NCBI GenBank assembly: GCA_010671975.1
Contig: JAAHIA010000027.1
Location: 1 to 21,715 of the forward strand
Direction of reading: 5' to 3'
Source of the DNA: Leptolyngbya sp. SIO4C1
GTDB lineage: Bacteria; Cyanobacteriota; Cyanobacteriia; Phormidesmidales; Phormidesmidaceae
DNA: 21,715 nt
In this document: piece after piece, positions 1-7,445 of the stretch
How positions within the stretch are numbered: the stretch's first letter is position 1
How the letters are laid out: the number at the start of each line of letters is the position of its first letter
Notes under the pieces: model-generated
Told to the model about the DNA's origin: nothing
Database searches by the model: none
What the model saw: only the letters and a program-made list of their open reading frames with translations
Made by a program: the position numbers and the translations under genes

Positions 1-39
1 TGCTGGTGTTTTGAATGCGATCACATTATCTTGAGTCAT
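1..39 (-). CDS. 5' end of an unidentified gene (partial, runs off the window)
   Basis: On the minus strand an ATG at 39-37 opens a frame that reads MTQDNVIAFKTPA down to the window edge without a stop. AAAGGA stands 7 bases upstream of this ATG, a good ribosome binding site, and this is the main support for a real start. Thirteen residues are too few to name a product. It is divergent from the YHS-domain gene, so about 140 bp (40-178) would hold promoters for both. Confidence 0.5.
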   Translation of the reverse strand, partial: MTQDNVIAFKTPA

Positions 40-178
40 GGTGTATTCCTTTGTCTGGTCTTTTTCTCTTCCAGAAGGATACGCCTTTTTTTGTGCCTCC
101 CTCGTACACCACTTTTGGTTATAGCTCGGTAGAGCAGTTGCAGTACTGGGTGCGCTTGCTATCGGGCTTAGCAGCTGT

Positions 179-670
179 ATGCCAGACCTACAGGCAACCT
201 CAGCAGAGACTGGTAGCCAGCCAGCGGTAGCGCAGTCAGCTGATCAGCCGTCGGCACAAGCCGCCGCCTCTTTATTTCACGTCAACGCGGATGAACAGGG
301 ACGCGCCTTGAAAGGGTACGACCCTGTGGCCTACTTCACGACTGGTCAAGCCGTTCGAGGTAAGGTTGAGCATCGCTTTATCTGGAACGGTATTGAATGG
401 CTGTTTGCGACTGCGGAGCATCGCAGTCAATTTGCTCAAGCCCCTGAGCGATATGCCCCTGCAAACGGCGGGTACTGTACGTTTGGCGTTGTCCTAGGCA
501 AAAAGCTCGACGGCGATCCAGAAGTTTGGTCAATTTTAGACGGCTATCTCTATGTTTTTCTGAATGAAGAGGTGCGCGATAAATTTCTGCAAGATCAGGC
601 GGGCAACCTGGCTAGAGTTGCCAAAAACTGGCCTCAAATTGCGGATAAAGCGCCTGAACATTTAGAATAG
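179..670 (+). CDS. YHS-domain protein, probably a lipoprotein with a broken N-terminus
   Basis: The 163 residues from the first available ATG carry a low-complexity Ala/Gln/Ser stretch (about 1-30). A YHS-type domain follows (about 32-150): ALKGYDPVAYF, the aromatic WNGIEWLFATAEHRSQF segment, GGYCTFGV around C100, and a C-terminal NWPQIADKAP. YHS-domain proteins of this class are small secreted or lipid-anchored proteins proposed to bind metals; a function here is inference. In the same frame, the codons just before this ATG (125-178) read LGRAVAVLGALAIGLSSC, a hydrophobic stretch ending in an L-S-S-C lipobox. The ATG codes for the residue right after the lipidated cysteine. No ATG, GTG or TTG lies between the in-frame TAG at 122 and this point, so the true start is unclear. 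The gene may be frameshifted or may start at an unusual codon. Confidence 0.75.
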   Translation: MPDLQATSAETGSQPAVAQSADQPSAQAAASLFHVNADEQGRALKGYDPVAYFTTGQAVRGKVEHRFIWNGIEWLFATAEHRSQFAQAPERYAPANGGYCTFGVVLGKKLDGDPEVWSILDGYLYVFLNEEVRDKFLQDQAGNLARVAKNWPQIADKAPEHLE

Positions 671-752
671 CTCACCTGTTATTGCTAGCTTTCGACACTC
701 ATGGAGGAGTTCACTGAGAGTTAATTAGCCTTTATCCGCACTGAACTGTAGC

Positions 753-3449
753 ATGTGGTCGCTTCAGCGGTTTAGCCGCAGGAATACTCTATTATTCCAG
801 TTTTCAGTGCTAGCAGTGATTGCGCTGCTAGTGACAACTGGGTCAGCGCTGGTTGACTTTCGTAGTCAGGCAAAAACCAGCGCCATTTTAGAAAAGCAAC
901 GCAATTTGCTGTCAATCAAGAGTCAGCTAGATGAGATTCAGCGCGAGGTGCTGCTAGCGCGAATTGATGAATCTCAAATGATCAGCTTGAGAAGGCCCTT
1001 TCTTTACCAAACTTTCTCAGAGCGGATGGACAAGGTGCGATTGGAATCTAAAAGCCTGATTATTAGTTCTCAAAATCAGGAGATCTCTGACGCATTGGCC
1101 GTCATGTTAAAAGTTTTGGACAGGTATGAAGGATCTGTTCGAGCAACGGCCGCTGTTCAACAGCGGATTGGTCCTGGCGAAGTTGAAGGTATCTTATTTG
1201 AACTGCAGCGATTAGAAAACGAAATTCAGCGCTATCTAGCCGAGACTGGCCAGCTAGAGCTAATTGCCCGATTTATTCAGCTTCAGCTGTATGAAAAGGA
1301 CTTTAGTAATACGCTGAATATGAAACTGGCCGATCAGCTAGAGCAGCAGATTGATGAGCTAAATCAGGCGGTTCAAATAGCCGCTATCTCTCCTGAGTCA
1401 AAGCAGCGTTTACTAGCAGAGGTCAGCCGCTATCAAGAATTAGCTGCAGCTTTGATCGAAAGCACGCTAGAGCTGCAGCTGATGATTGCGCAAAACCAGC
1501 TGCAGTATGAGCAAATTTCGCCTGTTATTGCTGAAAACCAGCAAAAAATTGATGCTTCCTTGAGCTCAATTTCTGATCAGCTCTCACAGGTTCGCCGGGA
1601 CTATGTCGTTCGGACGATTGCCATTTTTGGGAGTGGATTTATTGTCCTCGCCAGCGTTACTTTTTTTCAGATTCGCAGCGCTCAGGCGCTGGCTGCTCGG
1701 CTGCAGATGCTGGCTCGACAAATGCGCGAATTTGCGGCGGGTAACTTTACTAAGATCGATCAGTCGCTGAGCGACTCAGACGAAGTCGGCATGGTCTCTC
1801 AAACCTTTTTGGCCATGGCCGATCAGATCCAAGCGCAGATTGACCTAATTCGACAAGAGCGCGAAAAGGCTGAGGCTGCAAATCAAGCCAAATCTCAGTT
1901 TTTAGCCAACATGAGTCATGAAATTCGCACGCCGATGAACGGGGTGATTGGCATGACCAGCCTGCTGCTAGAGACAGCGCTAACGCGAGAGCAGTACGAC
2001 TGTGTTCAAACTATTCGCAACAGCGGAGCGCTGCTATCGGCGGTTATCAACGATGTCTTAGATTTTTCAAAAATTGAGTCTGGCAACATGACCCTCGAAC
2101 GTCAGCCCTTTGAGCTGAGGGTTTGCCTCGAAGAAGCGCTCGATGTCCTAGTGGTTAAAGCGGCAGAAAAAGAGCTAGAGCTGCTCTGCTTCATCCATGA
2201 TGACGTGCCTGCTTTTATCCAGGGTGACATCACTCGACTGAGACAGATCTTGGTCAATCTGATTGGCAACGCTGTCAAGTTTACTGAGGTTGGCGAAGTG
2301 CTTTTAACGGTCGAACTCTGCACTGTCGTCGACCATATTGCCGAGCTGAAGTTTGCGATCGCAGATACCGGCATTGGGGTCTCAGCTCAAAATCTGTCAA
2401 AGCTGTTTAAGGTATTTTCTCAAGGGGACGCTTCAACCACGCGAAAGTACGGTGGGACCGGGCTCGGGCTAGCGATTTGTAAGCAGCTCGCAGAGCTGAT
2501 GGGCGGTCGCATCTGGGTTGAAAGCCAGCTAGATCGAGGCTCTACGTTTTACTTCACCATTCAGGTGCCGGTAGCCGCAACTCAGCCAAGGCGCTACTGC
2601 TCGACGCCCGTACCGACGCTTGAAAATAAGCGAATTTTAATTGCAGACAGCAATGCCACGCATCGGCGCATTCTCAAGCAGCAGTGTCGTAGCTGGGGAA
2701 TGGAGCCCTGCTTAGCGATCTCGGGCCAGCAGGTCTTAGACCAGATTTGCCACGGTGAAAAGTTCGACTTGGCACTGCTTGAGCGGCGGCTGCTAGATAC
2801 TGAAGCGCTGCAGCTGGTGCAAAAAATTGCCCAGCGCAAAACTCAGCAGGCGTTGCCGCTCATTCTGCTCCATGCCAGCAGCCGCTTTGAAGAGATGAGC
2901 GAACTCTCGATTGGCGTTTTATCAAAGCCAGTCAAGCAGTCCGCGCTCTACGACGCGCTGGTCTCAGCTTGCTCGGGTGACGGGCAACTGTCGGAGCGCA
3001 AGGTTAGAAGCCAGCATGTTGGCATCAGTGAGCTGGCAGCCCAATATCCGCTGCGAATCTTAGTTGCAGAAGATAACCCCATCAATCAAAAGATTGCGCT
3101 CAAAGTGCTGTCTAAGTTTGGCTACTCGGGCGAGGTGGTAGCGAATGGTCTAGAAGCTATCGAAGCCCTGAAGCACAGAGCGTACGACGTCATTTTCATG
3201 GATGTGCAAATGCCTAAAATGGACGGCTTAGAAGCCACTCAGCAGATTATTGAGCGCTGGGGCGAGGCTCGGCCCCATATCGTGGCGATGACGGCCAACG
3301 CCATGCAGCAGGACAAAGAGGCCTGCCTCGCCGCCGGGATGGATGCCTACATCAGTAAACCTTTCTCGCTGATAGACTTTCAGACTGTTCTGGTCAATCT
3401 CTGGCAGCAGGACCGGTCGCAAAACCAGGTCCACAAGATGGCACAATAG
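753..3449 (+). CDS. Membrane-bound hybrid histidine kinase with two receiver domains
   Basis: This 898-residue sensor kinase starts with a transmembrane helix (about 12-33), then a long, mostly helical extracytoplasmic region of about 250 residues without a recognisable ligand-binding fold, and a second helix (about 285-306). HAMP (about 308-362) leads into HisKA with phosphoacceptor H389 in NMSHEIRTPMNG. The HATPase domain has N506 (N box), DTGIG at 538-542 and GGTGLGL at 567-573. Two receiver domains follow. The first (about 626-738) keeps an acidic D632 and K725 but has E677 where the phosphorylated Asp should be, so it looks degenerate. The second (about 767-890) is complete: E773/D774, D817, T847, K869. 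No Hpt domain is present, so any phosphorelay would need a separate Hpt protein, or the kinase acts through REC2 alone. No output domain or adjacent response regulator gene shows the target. The signal is unknown. Confidence 0.93.
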   Translation: MWSLQRFSRRNTLLFQFSVLAVIALLVTTGSALVDFRSQAKTSAILEKQRNLLSIKSQLDEIQREVLLARIDESQMISLRRPFLYQTFSERMDKVRLESKSLIISSQNQEISDALAVMLKVLDRYEGSVRATAAVQQRIGPGEVEGILFELQRLENEIQRYLAETGQLELIARFIQLQLYEKDFSNTLNMKLADQLEQQIDELNQAVQIAAISPESKQRLLAEVSRYQELAAALIESTLELQLMIAQNQLQYEQISPVIAENQQKIDASLSSISDQLSQVRRDYVVRTIAIFGSGFIVLASVTFFQIRSAQALAARLQMLARQMREFAAGNFTKIDQSLSDSDEVGMVSQTFLAMADQIQAQIDLIRQEREKAEAANQAKSQFLANMSHEIRTPMNGVIGMTSLLLETALTREQYDCVQTIRNSGALLSAVINDVLDFSKIESGNMTLERQPFELRVCLEEALDVLVVKAAEKELELLCFIHDDVPAFIQGDITRLRQILVNLIGNAVKFTEVGEVLLTVELCTVVDHIAELKFAIADTGIGVSAQNLSKLFKVFSQGDASTTRKYGGTGLGLAICKQLAELMGGRIWVESQLDRGSTFYFTIQVPVAATQPRRYCSTPVPTLENKRILIADSNATHRRILKQQCRSWGMEPCLAISGQQVLDQICHGEKFDLALLERRLLDTEALQLVQKIAQRKTQQALPLILLHASSRFEEMSELSIGVLSKPVKQSALYDALVSACSGDGQLSERKVRSQHVGISELAAQYPLRILVAEDNPINQKIALKVLSKFGYSGEVVANGLEAIEALKHRAYDVIFMDVQMPKMDGLEATQQIIERWGEARPHIVAMTANAMQQDKEACLAAGMDAYISKPFSLIDFQTVLVNLWQQDRSQNQVHKMAQ

Positions 3450-3479
3450 GGAGCAGAGCGACGTTATAGGGAAATAACC

Positions 3480-4025
3480 ATGCTGAGACGACTAGCGGCA
3501 GTGCTTTTAGTGGCGATCGCAGCTCTGAGCCTGCAGGGATGCATTTCGGCAGGGAGCGGGCTCAAAAGCTATGCCAACACCTATCAGGGCTACCAGTTTA
3601 TGTACCCAACCGGCTGGGTGGAAATCAAAGCTGGTGAAGGCCCGGACGTGGTCTTTCACGACATTATTGAGCCAACCGATAACGTCAGCGTGGTGATTAG
3701 CCCCGTAGCAGAAGGCAAAACGCTGGCAGATTTGGGCGGCCCAACCGAAGTCGGCTACAAGCTGTCAAAAAGCATTACGGCCATGACCGATAGCGATCGC
3801 AACGTCGAGCTGGTCAACGCTCAGGCCATCGACGCCGATGAAGGCAAGACCTACTATATTCTCGAGTACGTTGCCGACCTGCCCTCTGGCGTACGTCACA
3901 ACTTAGCCAGTGCCATTGTCCGACGCGGTCAGCTCTATACCTTTAATGCCTCAGTCCCCGAAGCGCGCTGGGAAAAAGTCGAAGACCTGCTAAAGCAGTC
4001 GGTCGCCTCTTTCTCAGTCTATTAG
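3480..4025 (+). CDS. CyanoP, PsbP-like photosystem II lipoprotein
   Basis: The 181 residues begin with a short basic region and a hydrophobic core ending in the lipobox L-Q-G-C (C21), so the mature protein should be lipid-anchored, in cyanobacteria on the lumenal side of the thylakoid. The rest matches the PsbP fold family: YQGYQFMYPTGW near the start of the domain, VVFHDIIEPTDNVSVVISPV, LGGPTEVGYKL, the YYILEYVADLP strand, and a C-terminal ARWEKVEDLLKQSVASF helix. CyanoP is the ancestral single-copy cyanobacterial member and is linked to early photosystem II assembly rather than being an essential oxygen-evolving subunit. A GGG-containing ribosome binding site lies about 8 bases before the ATG. 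The gene follows the histidine kinase by 30 bp and could be co-transcribed with it. Length is normal for the family. Confidence 0.9.
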   Translation: MLRRLAAVLLVAIAALSLQGCISAGSGLKSYANTYQGYQFMYPTGWVEIKAGEGPDVVFHDIIEPTDNVSVVISPVAEGKTLADLGGPTEVGYKLSKSITAMTDSDRNVELVNAQAIDADEGKTYYILEYVADLPSGVRHNLASAIVRRGQLYTFNASVPEARWEKVEDLLKQSVASFSVY

Positions 4026-4030
4026 GTTCG

Positions 4031-4102
4031 CTGTGTATTAAGTCCACCTGTGTATTAAGTCCACCGTATTAGCTCCACCGTATTAGGTCTACTGTATTAG
4101 GC
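4031..4102 (+). repeat. Degenerate tandem repeat between cyanoP and maf
   Basis: A perfect 17-bp duplication, CTGTGTATTAAGTCCAC, lies at 4031-4047 and 4048-4064. It is followed by two 14-bp degenerate units (4065-4078 and 4079-4092) and a partial unit that runs up to the maf ATG. Every unit keeps a TATTA(A/G) core, and the end of cyanoP (CTATTAGG around its stop codon) resembles the same core. This suggests stepwise slippage duplication. The array takes the place where a ribosome binding site for maf would be expected. Confidence 0.85.
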
Positions 4103-4693
4103 ATGTCTCAGCCGCAGTTTGTACTGGCCTCTGCCTCGCCCGCCCGGCGGCAGCTGCTGATCAATGCCGGCATTCAGCCCTTTGTCTGCCCCAGCAAGTT
4201 TGACGAAGATCAGATTCAGCTGACGGAACCGGCGGCGCTGGTCAAAGCCCTTTCGCGCAGTAAGGCAGAGACCGTTGCACCGCAGTTTCAGCATGCGGTG
4301 GTGCTCGGCTGCGACTCAGTGCTCGCTCTCGATGGGGTCATCTACGGCAAGCCCGAAACGCCAGAGGCCGCTGTACAGCGCTGGCAGCAGATGCGCGGTC
4401 GGGTAGCCGAGCTGCACACCGGCCATACGCTAGTCGCACCGCAGCAGGTTAGGACAGTTGTGCGATCGCAGGTCACCCGCGTTTTCTTTGCCCAGATTCC
4501 CGATCGACAAATTGACGCCTACGTCGCCACCGGCGAACCGATGAACTGCGCCGGCGCTTTCACAATTGACGGTAAAGGCAGCCTCTTCGTTGAAAAACTT
4601 GAAGGCTGCCATACTAACGTGATTGGGCTAAGCATGCCGCTGCTGCGCCAGATGCTAGAGGAGCTAGGCTATAGCGCTACAGATTTTTGGTAG
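4103..4693 (+). CDS. maf: Maf-family nucleoside triphosphate pyrophosphatase
   Basis: This 196-residue protein has the Maf signature LASASPARRQLL (8-19), the GCDSV strand with the catalytic/metal-binding Asp (D71), GKPETPEAA, the TGEPMNCAGAF substrate-pocket segment, and the closing ...TNVIGLSMPLL. Maf/ITPase-fold enzymes hydrolyse non-canonical or modified nucleoside triphosphates to the monophosphate plus pyrophosphate, keeping them out of DNA and RNA. The exact substrate class cannot be read from sequence with certainty. Length is normal. The start is the first ATG after the tandem repeat; no clear Shine-Dalgarno sequence precedes it. It is convergent with the cysteine-repeat gene, with only 26 bp between the stops. 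Confidence 0.92.
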   Translation: MSQPQFVLASASPARRQLLINAGIQPFVCPSKFDEDQIQLTEPAALVKALSRSKAETVAPQFQHAVVLGCDSVLALDGVIYGKPETPEAAVQRWQQMRGRVAELHTGHTLVAPQQVRTVVRSQVTRVFFAQIPDRQIDAYVATGEPMNCAGAFTIDGKGSLFVEKLEGCHTNVIGLSMPLLRQMLEELGYSATDFW

Positions 4694-4719
4694 GTTTAAA
4701 CGCTGTCCTCCATTTTTCC

Positions 4720-5238
4720 CTAGAGCCTCGGCGCTACTTCCCAGGGGCGATAGCCAGAACGGATGCAGCGAGTTAGGGTTTCATCAGCGTCGAGCTCGGC
4801 GGCGTCACTGAGGTCGATGACGCAGGTAGCGTAGCGCTCAGGCAGCAGGCTGCGACCGCAGTATTCTAGAGCAAGGGGTCTAGGCTCTAAGAGTAAGCTG
4901 TCGTGAATGTCGATAGTACAGTCAGCGACCTGAGTGGGCTGACGAGAGCGCTGACAGACGCTGAGCGCATCAGCGGCGGCAATGCCGGTAAAGTCAGCCA
5001 CGTCAAGAACGCAGGCGCCTAGCGCTTCGGGATAGCGGGATGAGCTACAGGCAGCGGCGGCGGCACTGACGTCGATCTCCGCCTCGAGCAGATCGGCAGT
5101 GCAGGCAAAAAAGTTATCGTCTGAAAAAGCATCGTTTGCGGCGGCAGCGGGCAAAGCTAGCAGCGCTAGCGTGCTGACCATAGACATTGGTAGCAGCGGC
5201 CACCGGATGCGATCGCAAATCGGTTGAAAATTACGCAT
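4720..5238 (-). CDS. Secreted protein made of four cysteine-paired ~31-residue repeats
   Basis: From the ATG at 5238 the protein has 172 residues; a GTG at 5259 would add seven and neither start has a clear ribosome binding site. A signal peptide (basic N-terminus, then LALLALPAAAA) ends at about residue 34. The mature part consists of four consecutive repeats of about 31 residues: FFACTADLLEAEIDV..., GACVLDVADFTGIAA..., ADCTIDIHDSLLLEP... and ATCVIDLSDAAELDA.... Each has Cys near position 4 and a second Cys about 17-18 residues later, followed by a Ser/Arg-containing turn (CSSSRYP, CQRSRQP, CGRSLLP, CIRSGYR). That gives eight evenly placed cysteines, most simply four disulfides in an exported helical-repeat protein. 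The mature protein is acidic. I do not recognise a named family. It is divergent from dxs across a roughly 200-bp intergenic region. Confidence 0.8.
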   Translation of the reverse strand: MRNFQPICDRIRWPLLPMSMVSTLALLALPAAAANDAFSDDNFFACTADLLEAEIDVSAAAAACSSSRYPEALGACVLDVADFTGIAAADALSVCQRSRQPTQVADCTIDIHDSLLLEPRPLALEYCGRSLLPERYATCVIDLSDAAELDADETLTRCIRSGYRPWEVAPRL

Positions 5239-5439
5239 GGCAACAAAAAATAAAGTCACACTAAGAATGCTGAAGATTTTAGAATTTAATTACACCCACA
5301 AAACCCGTTCGCTAAGGGCTTTTCAATAGTGTCTAGTTTACTGCTTTCTTAAAGTGAAGGCATTTCCTTTGCAGTCCGGTTCTAATTTACAGTGAATAGA
5401 GTGACATGACCGATACGTGCGATCTAGAGGGTATTTAGT

Positions 5440-7359
5440 ATGCATCTGAGTGACATAACTCACCCGAACCAGTTGCATGGCCTTTCAATTCATCAGTTAG
5501 AAGAAGTTGCTCGCCAAATTCGCGAGAAGCATTTGCAAACTGTCGCGACCAGCGGCGGACACCTTGGACCCGGTCTAGGCGTGGTAGAGCTGACGCTAGG
5601 GCTTTATCAAACGCTTGATCTCGACCGCGACAAGGTAATTTGGGACGTCGGCCACCAGGCCTATCCGCACAAGCTGATCACTGGACGCTACAACGATTTT
5701 CATACGCTACGGCAAAAGGACGGCGTCGCGGGCTACCTCAAGCGCGGTGAGAACCCCTTTGATCACTTCGGCGCGGGTCATGCTTCGACCAGTATTTCGG
5801 CCGCGCTGGGCATGGCGATCGCGCGTGACCTGCAGGGCGACAACTACAAAGTCGCGGCGATTATCGGCGACGGCGCGCTGACGGGCGGCATGGCGCTAGA
5901 GGCCATCAACCACGCTGGGCATCTGCCGAATACGAATTTGCTGGTGGTGCTAAACGACAACGAAATGTCGATTTCACCCAACGTCGGGGCGATTCCGCGC
6001 TACCTCAATAAGATGCGGCTGAGCCCGCCGATGCAGTTTTTGACGGATAACCTCGAAGAGCAGTTTAAGCATCTACCGTTTGTGGGTGAGTCGCTCTCGC
6101 CCGAGCTTAGCCGCGTCAAGGAAGGTATGAAGCGGCTGGCAGTGCCTAAGGTGGGGGCCGTGTTTGAGGAGCTGGGCTTTACCTACATGGGGCCGGTGGA
6201 TGGTCATAACCTAGCTGAGCTGATTGCCACCTTCCGCGAGGCGCATAAGCATCCGGGGCCGGTGCTGGTGCATGTCGCCACGACAAAGGGCAAGGGCTAC
6301 GAAATTGCTGAGAAAGATCAGGTTGGCTACCATGCCCAGTCGCCGTTTAATCTGGCAACCGGCAAAAAAGTGCCCTCTTCCAAGCCGAAGCCGCCTGGCT
6401 ACTCGAAGGTCTTTGCTGAGACGCTGATCACCCTGGCACAGGACAATCCTAAAATTGTCGGCATCACTGCTGCGATGGCAACCGGCACCGGGCTAGATAA
6501 GCTGCAGGCCAAGCTGCCCAAGCAGTACATTGACGTGGGCATTGCCGAGCAGCACGCTGTGACGCTGGCAGCCGGTATGGCCTGCGAGGGAATGCGTCCG
6601 GTGGCGGCAATCTACTCTACCTTCTTACAGCGTGCCTTCGACCAGATTGTGCACGATGTCTGCATTCAGAAGCTGCCAGTCTTTTTCTGCCTAGATCGAG
6701 CTGGCATCGTCGGCGCAGATGGCCCGACTCACCAGGGCATGTACGATATTGCCTACCTGCGCAGCATTCCGAACATGGTGGTGATGGCCCCGAAGGATGA
6801 GGCTGAGCTGCAGCGCATGGTCGTCACCGGCATCAACCACACCAAAGGACCGATTGCGATGCGCTACCCGCGCGGCAGCGGCTACGGCGTGCCGCTGGCC
6901 GATGAAGGCTGGGAAGCAATTCCGATTGGACAGGCCGAGGTGCTGCGTCAGGGCGATGACGTGCTGCTGATTGGCTACGGTGCGATGGTCTACCCAGCGA
7001 TGCAGACGGCAGAGATCTTGGGCGAGCACGGCGTGGAAGCGACCGTGATCAATGCTCGCTTTGTGAAACCGCTGGATTTGGATACCATTCTGCCTCGGGC
7101 TGAGAAGATTGGCCGCATAGTGACGTTTGAAGAAGGCTGCTTGATGGGCGGCTTTGGCACTGCCGTGGCGGAGGCGCTGCTCGACCATCAGGTGCAGGTG
7201 CCGCTGCTGCGGCTCGGCGTCCCCGACGTGCTAGTCGACCACGCTACGCCGGATCAGTCTAAGGCCGCGCTAGGGCTGACGCCGCCGCAGATGGTGGATA
7301 CGATTTTGCAACGCTTTAGTTTGGGAGAGCGCGATCGCGAACTAGCCGAGCTAGGCTAG
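5440..7359 (+). CDS. dxs: 1-deoxy-D-xylulose-5-phosphate synthase
   Basis: This 639-residue thiamine diphosphate enzyme condenses pyruvate and glyceraldehyde 3-phosphate to DXP, the first and flux-controlling step of the MEP pathway that supplies isoprenoids, carotenoids, and the phytyl and quinone side chains. The N-terminal domain has SGGHLGPGLG (H41) and the ThDP/Mg motif GDGALTGGMALEAINHAG (143-160) ending in LNDNEMS (171-177). The middle domain has the catalytic Glu in GIAEQHAV (E370), DRAGIVGADGPTHQG (419-433, H431) and RYPRGSG. The C-terminal transketolase domain has FEEGCLMGGFG (563-573). All landmarks are present and the length is typical. GAGGG lies about 8 bases before the ATG, supporting this start. 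It appears monocistronic. Confidence 0.98.
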   Translation: MHLSDITHPNQLHGLSIHQLEEVARQIREKHLQTVATSGGHLGPGLGVVELTLGLYQTLDLDRDKVIWDVGHQAYPHKLITGRYNDFHTLRQKDGVAGYLKRGENPFDHFGAGHASTSISAALGMAIARDLQGDNYKVAAIIGDGALTGGMALEAINHAGHLPNTNLLVVLNDNEMSISPNVGAIPRYLNKMRLSPPMQFLTDNLEEQFKHLPFVGESLSPELSRVKEGMKRLAVPKVGAVFEELGFTYMGPVDGHNLAELIATFREAHKHPGPVLVHVATTKGKGYEIAEKDQVGYHAQSPFNLATGKKVPSSKPKPPGYSKVFAETLITLAQDNPKIVGITAAMATGTGLDKLQAKLPKQYIDVGIAEQHAVTLAAGMACEGMRPVAAIYSTFLQRAFDQIVHDVCIQKLPVFFCLDRAGIVGADGPTHQGMYDIAYLRSIPNMVVMAPKDEAELQRMVVTGINHTKGPIAMRYPRGSGYGVPLADEGWEAIPIGQAEVLRQGDDVLLIGYGAMVYPAMQTAEILGEHGVEATVINARFVKPLDLDTILPRAEKIGRIVTFEEGCLMGGFGTAVAEALLDHQVQVPLLRLGVPDVLVDHATPDQSKAALGLTPPQMVDTILQRFSLGERDRELAELG

Positions 7360-7370
7360 CATACTCATGC

Positions 7371-7444
7371 CTCAAAGTCCCCCAGCATTGGGGAATTTAG
7401 GGGGCCAACTCAAAGTCCCCCAGCATTAGGGGATTAGGGGCCAA
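7371..7444 (+). repeat. Two tandem copies of a C-rich/G-rich dyad repeat
   Basis: Two copies of a 36-38 bp unit stand head to tail (7371-7408 and 7409-7444). Each begins CTCAAAGTCCCCCAGCATT and ends in a G-rich block followed by CCAA; a third partial start, CTCAAAGTCCTC, leads into the adjacent terminator. Within each unit CCCCCAGCATTGGGG can fold back on itself. Similar short C-run/G-run repeats are scattered in many cyanobacterial intergenic regions; that identification is from memory. Confidence 0.75.
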
Positions 7445-7445
7445 C

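Noticed and set aside
15..230. 71-codon plus-strand frame at the left edge
   Set aside because: It overlaps the promoter region and the start of the YHS gene, has no homology signature, and has no ribosome binding site. The lipoprotein signal is in a different frame.
7371..7444. Repeat cluster considered as a CRISPR array
   Set aside because: The copies are adjacent with no spacers between them, there are only two to three units, and no cas gene is near.
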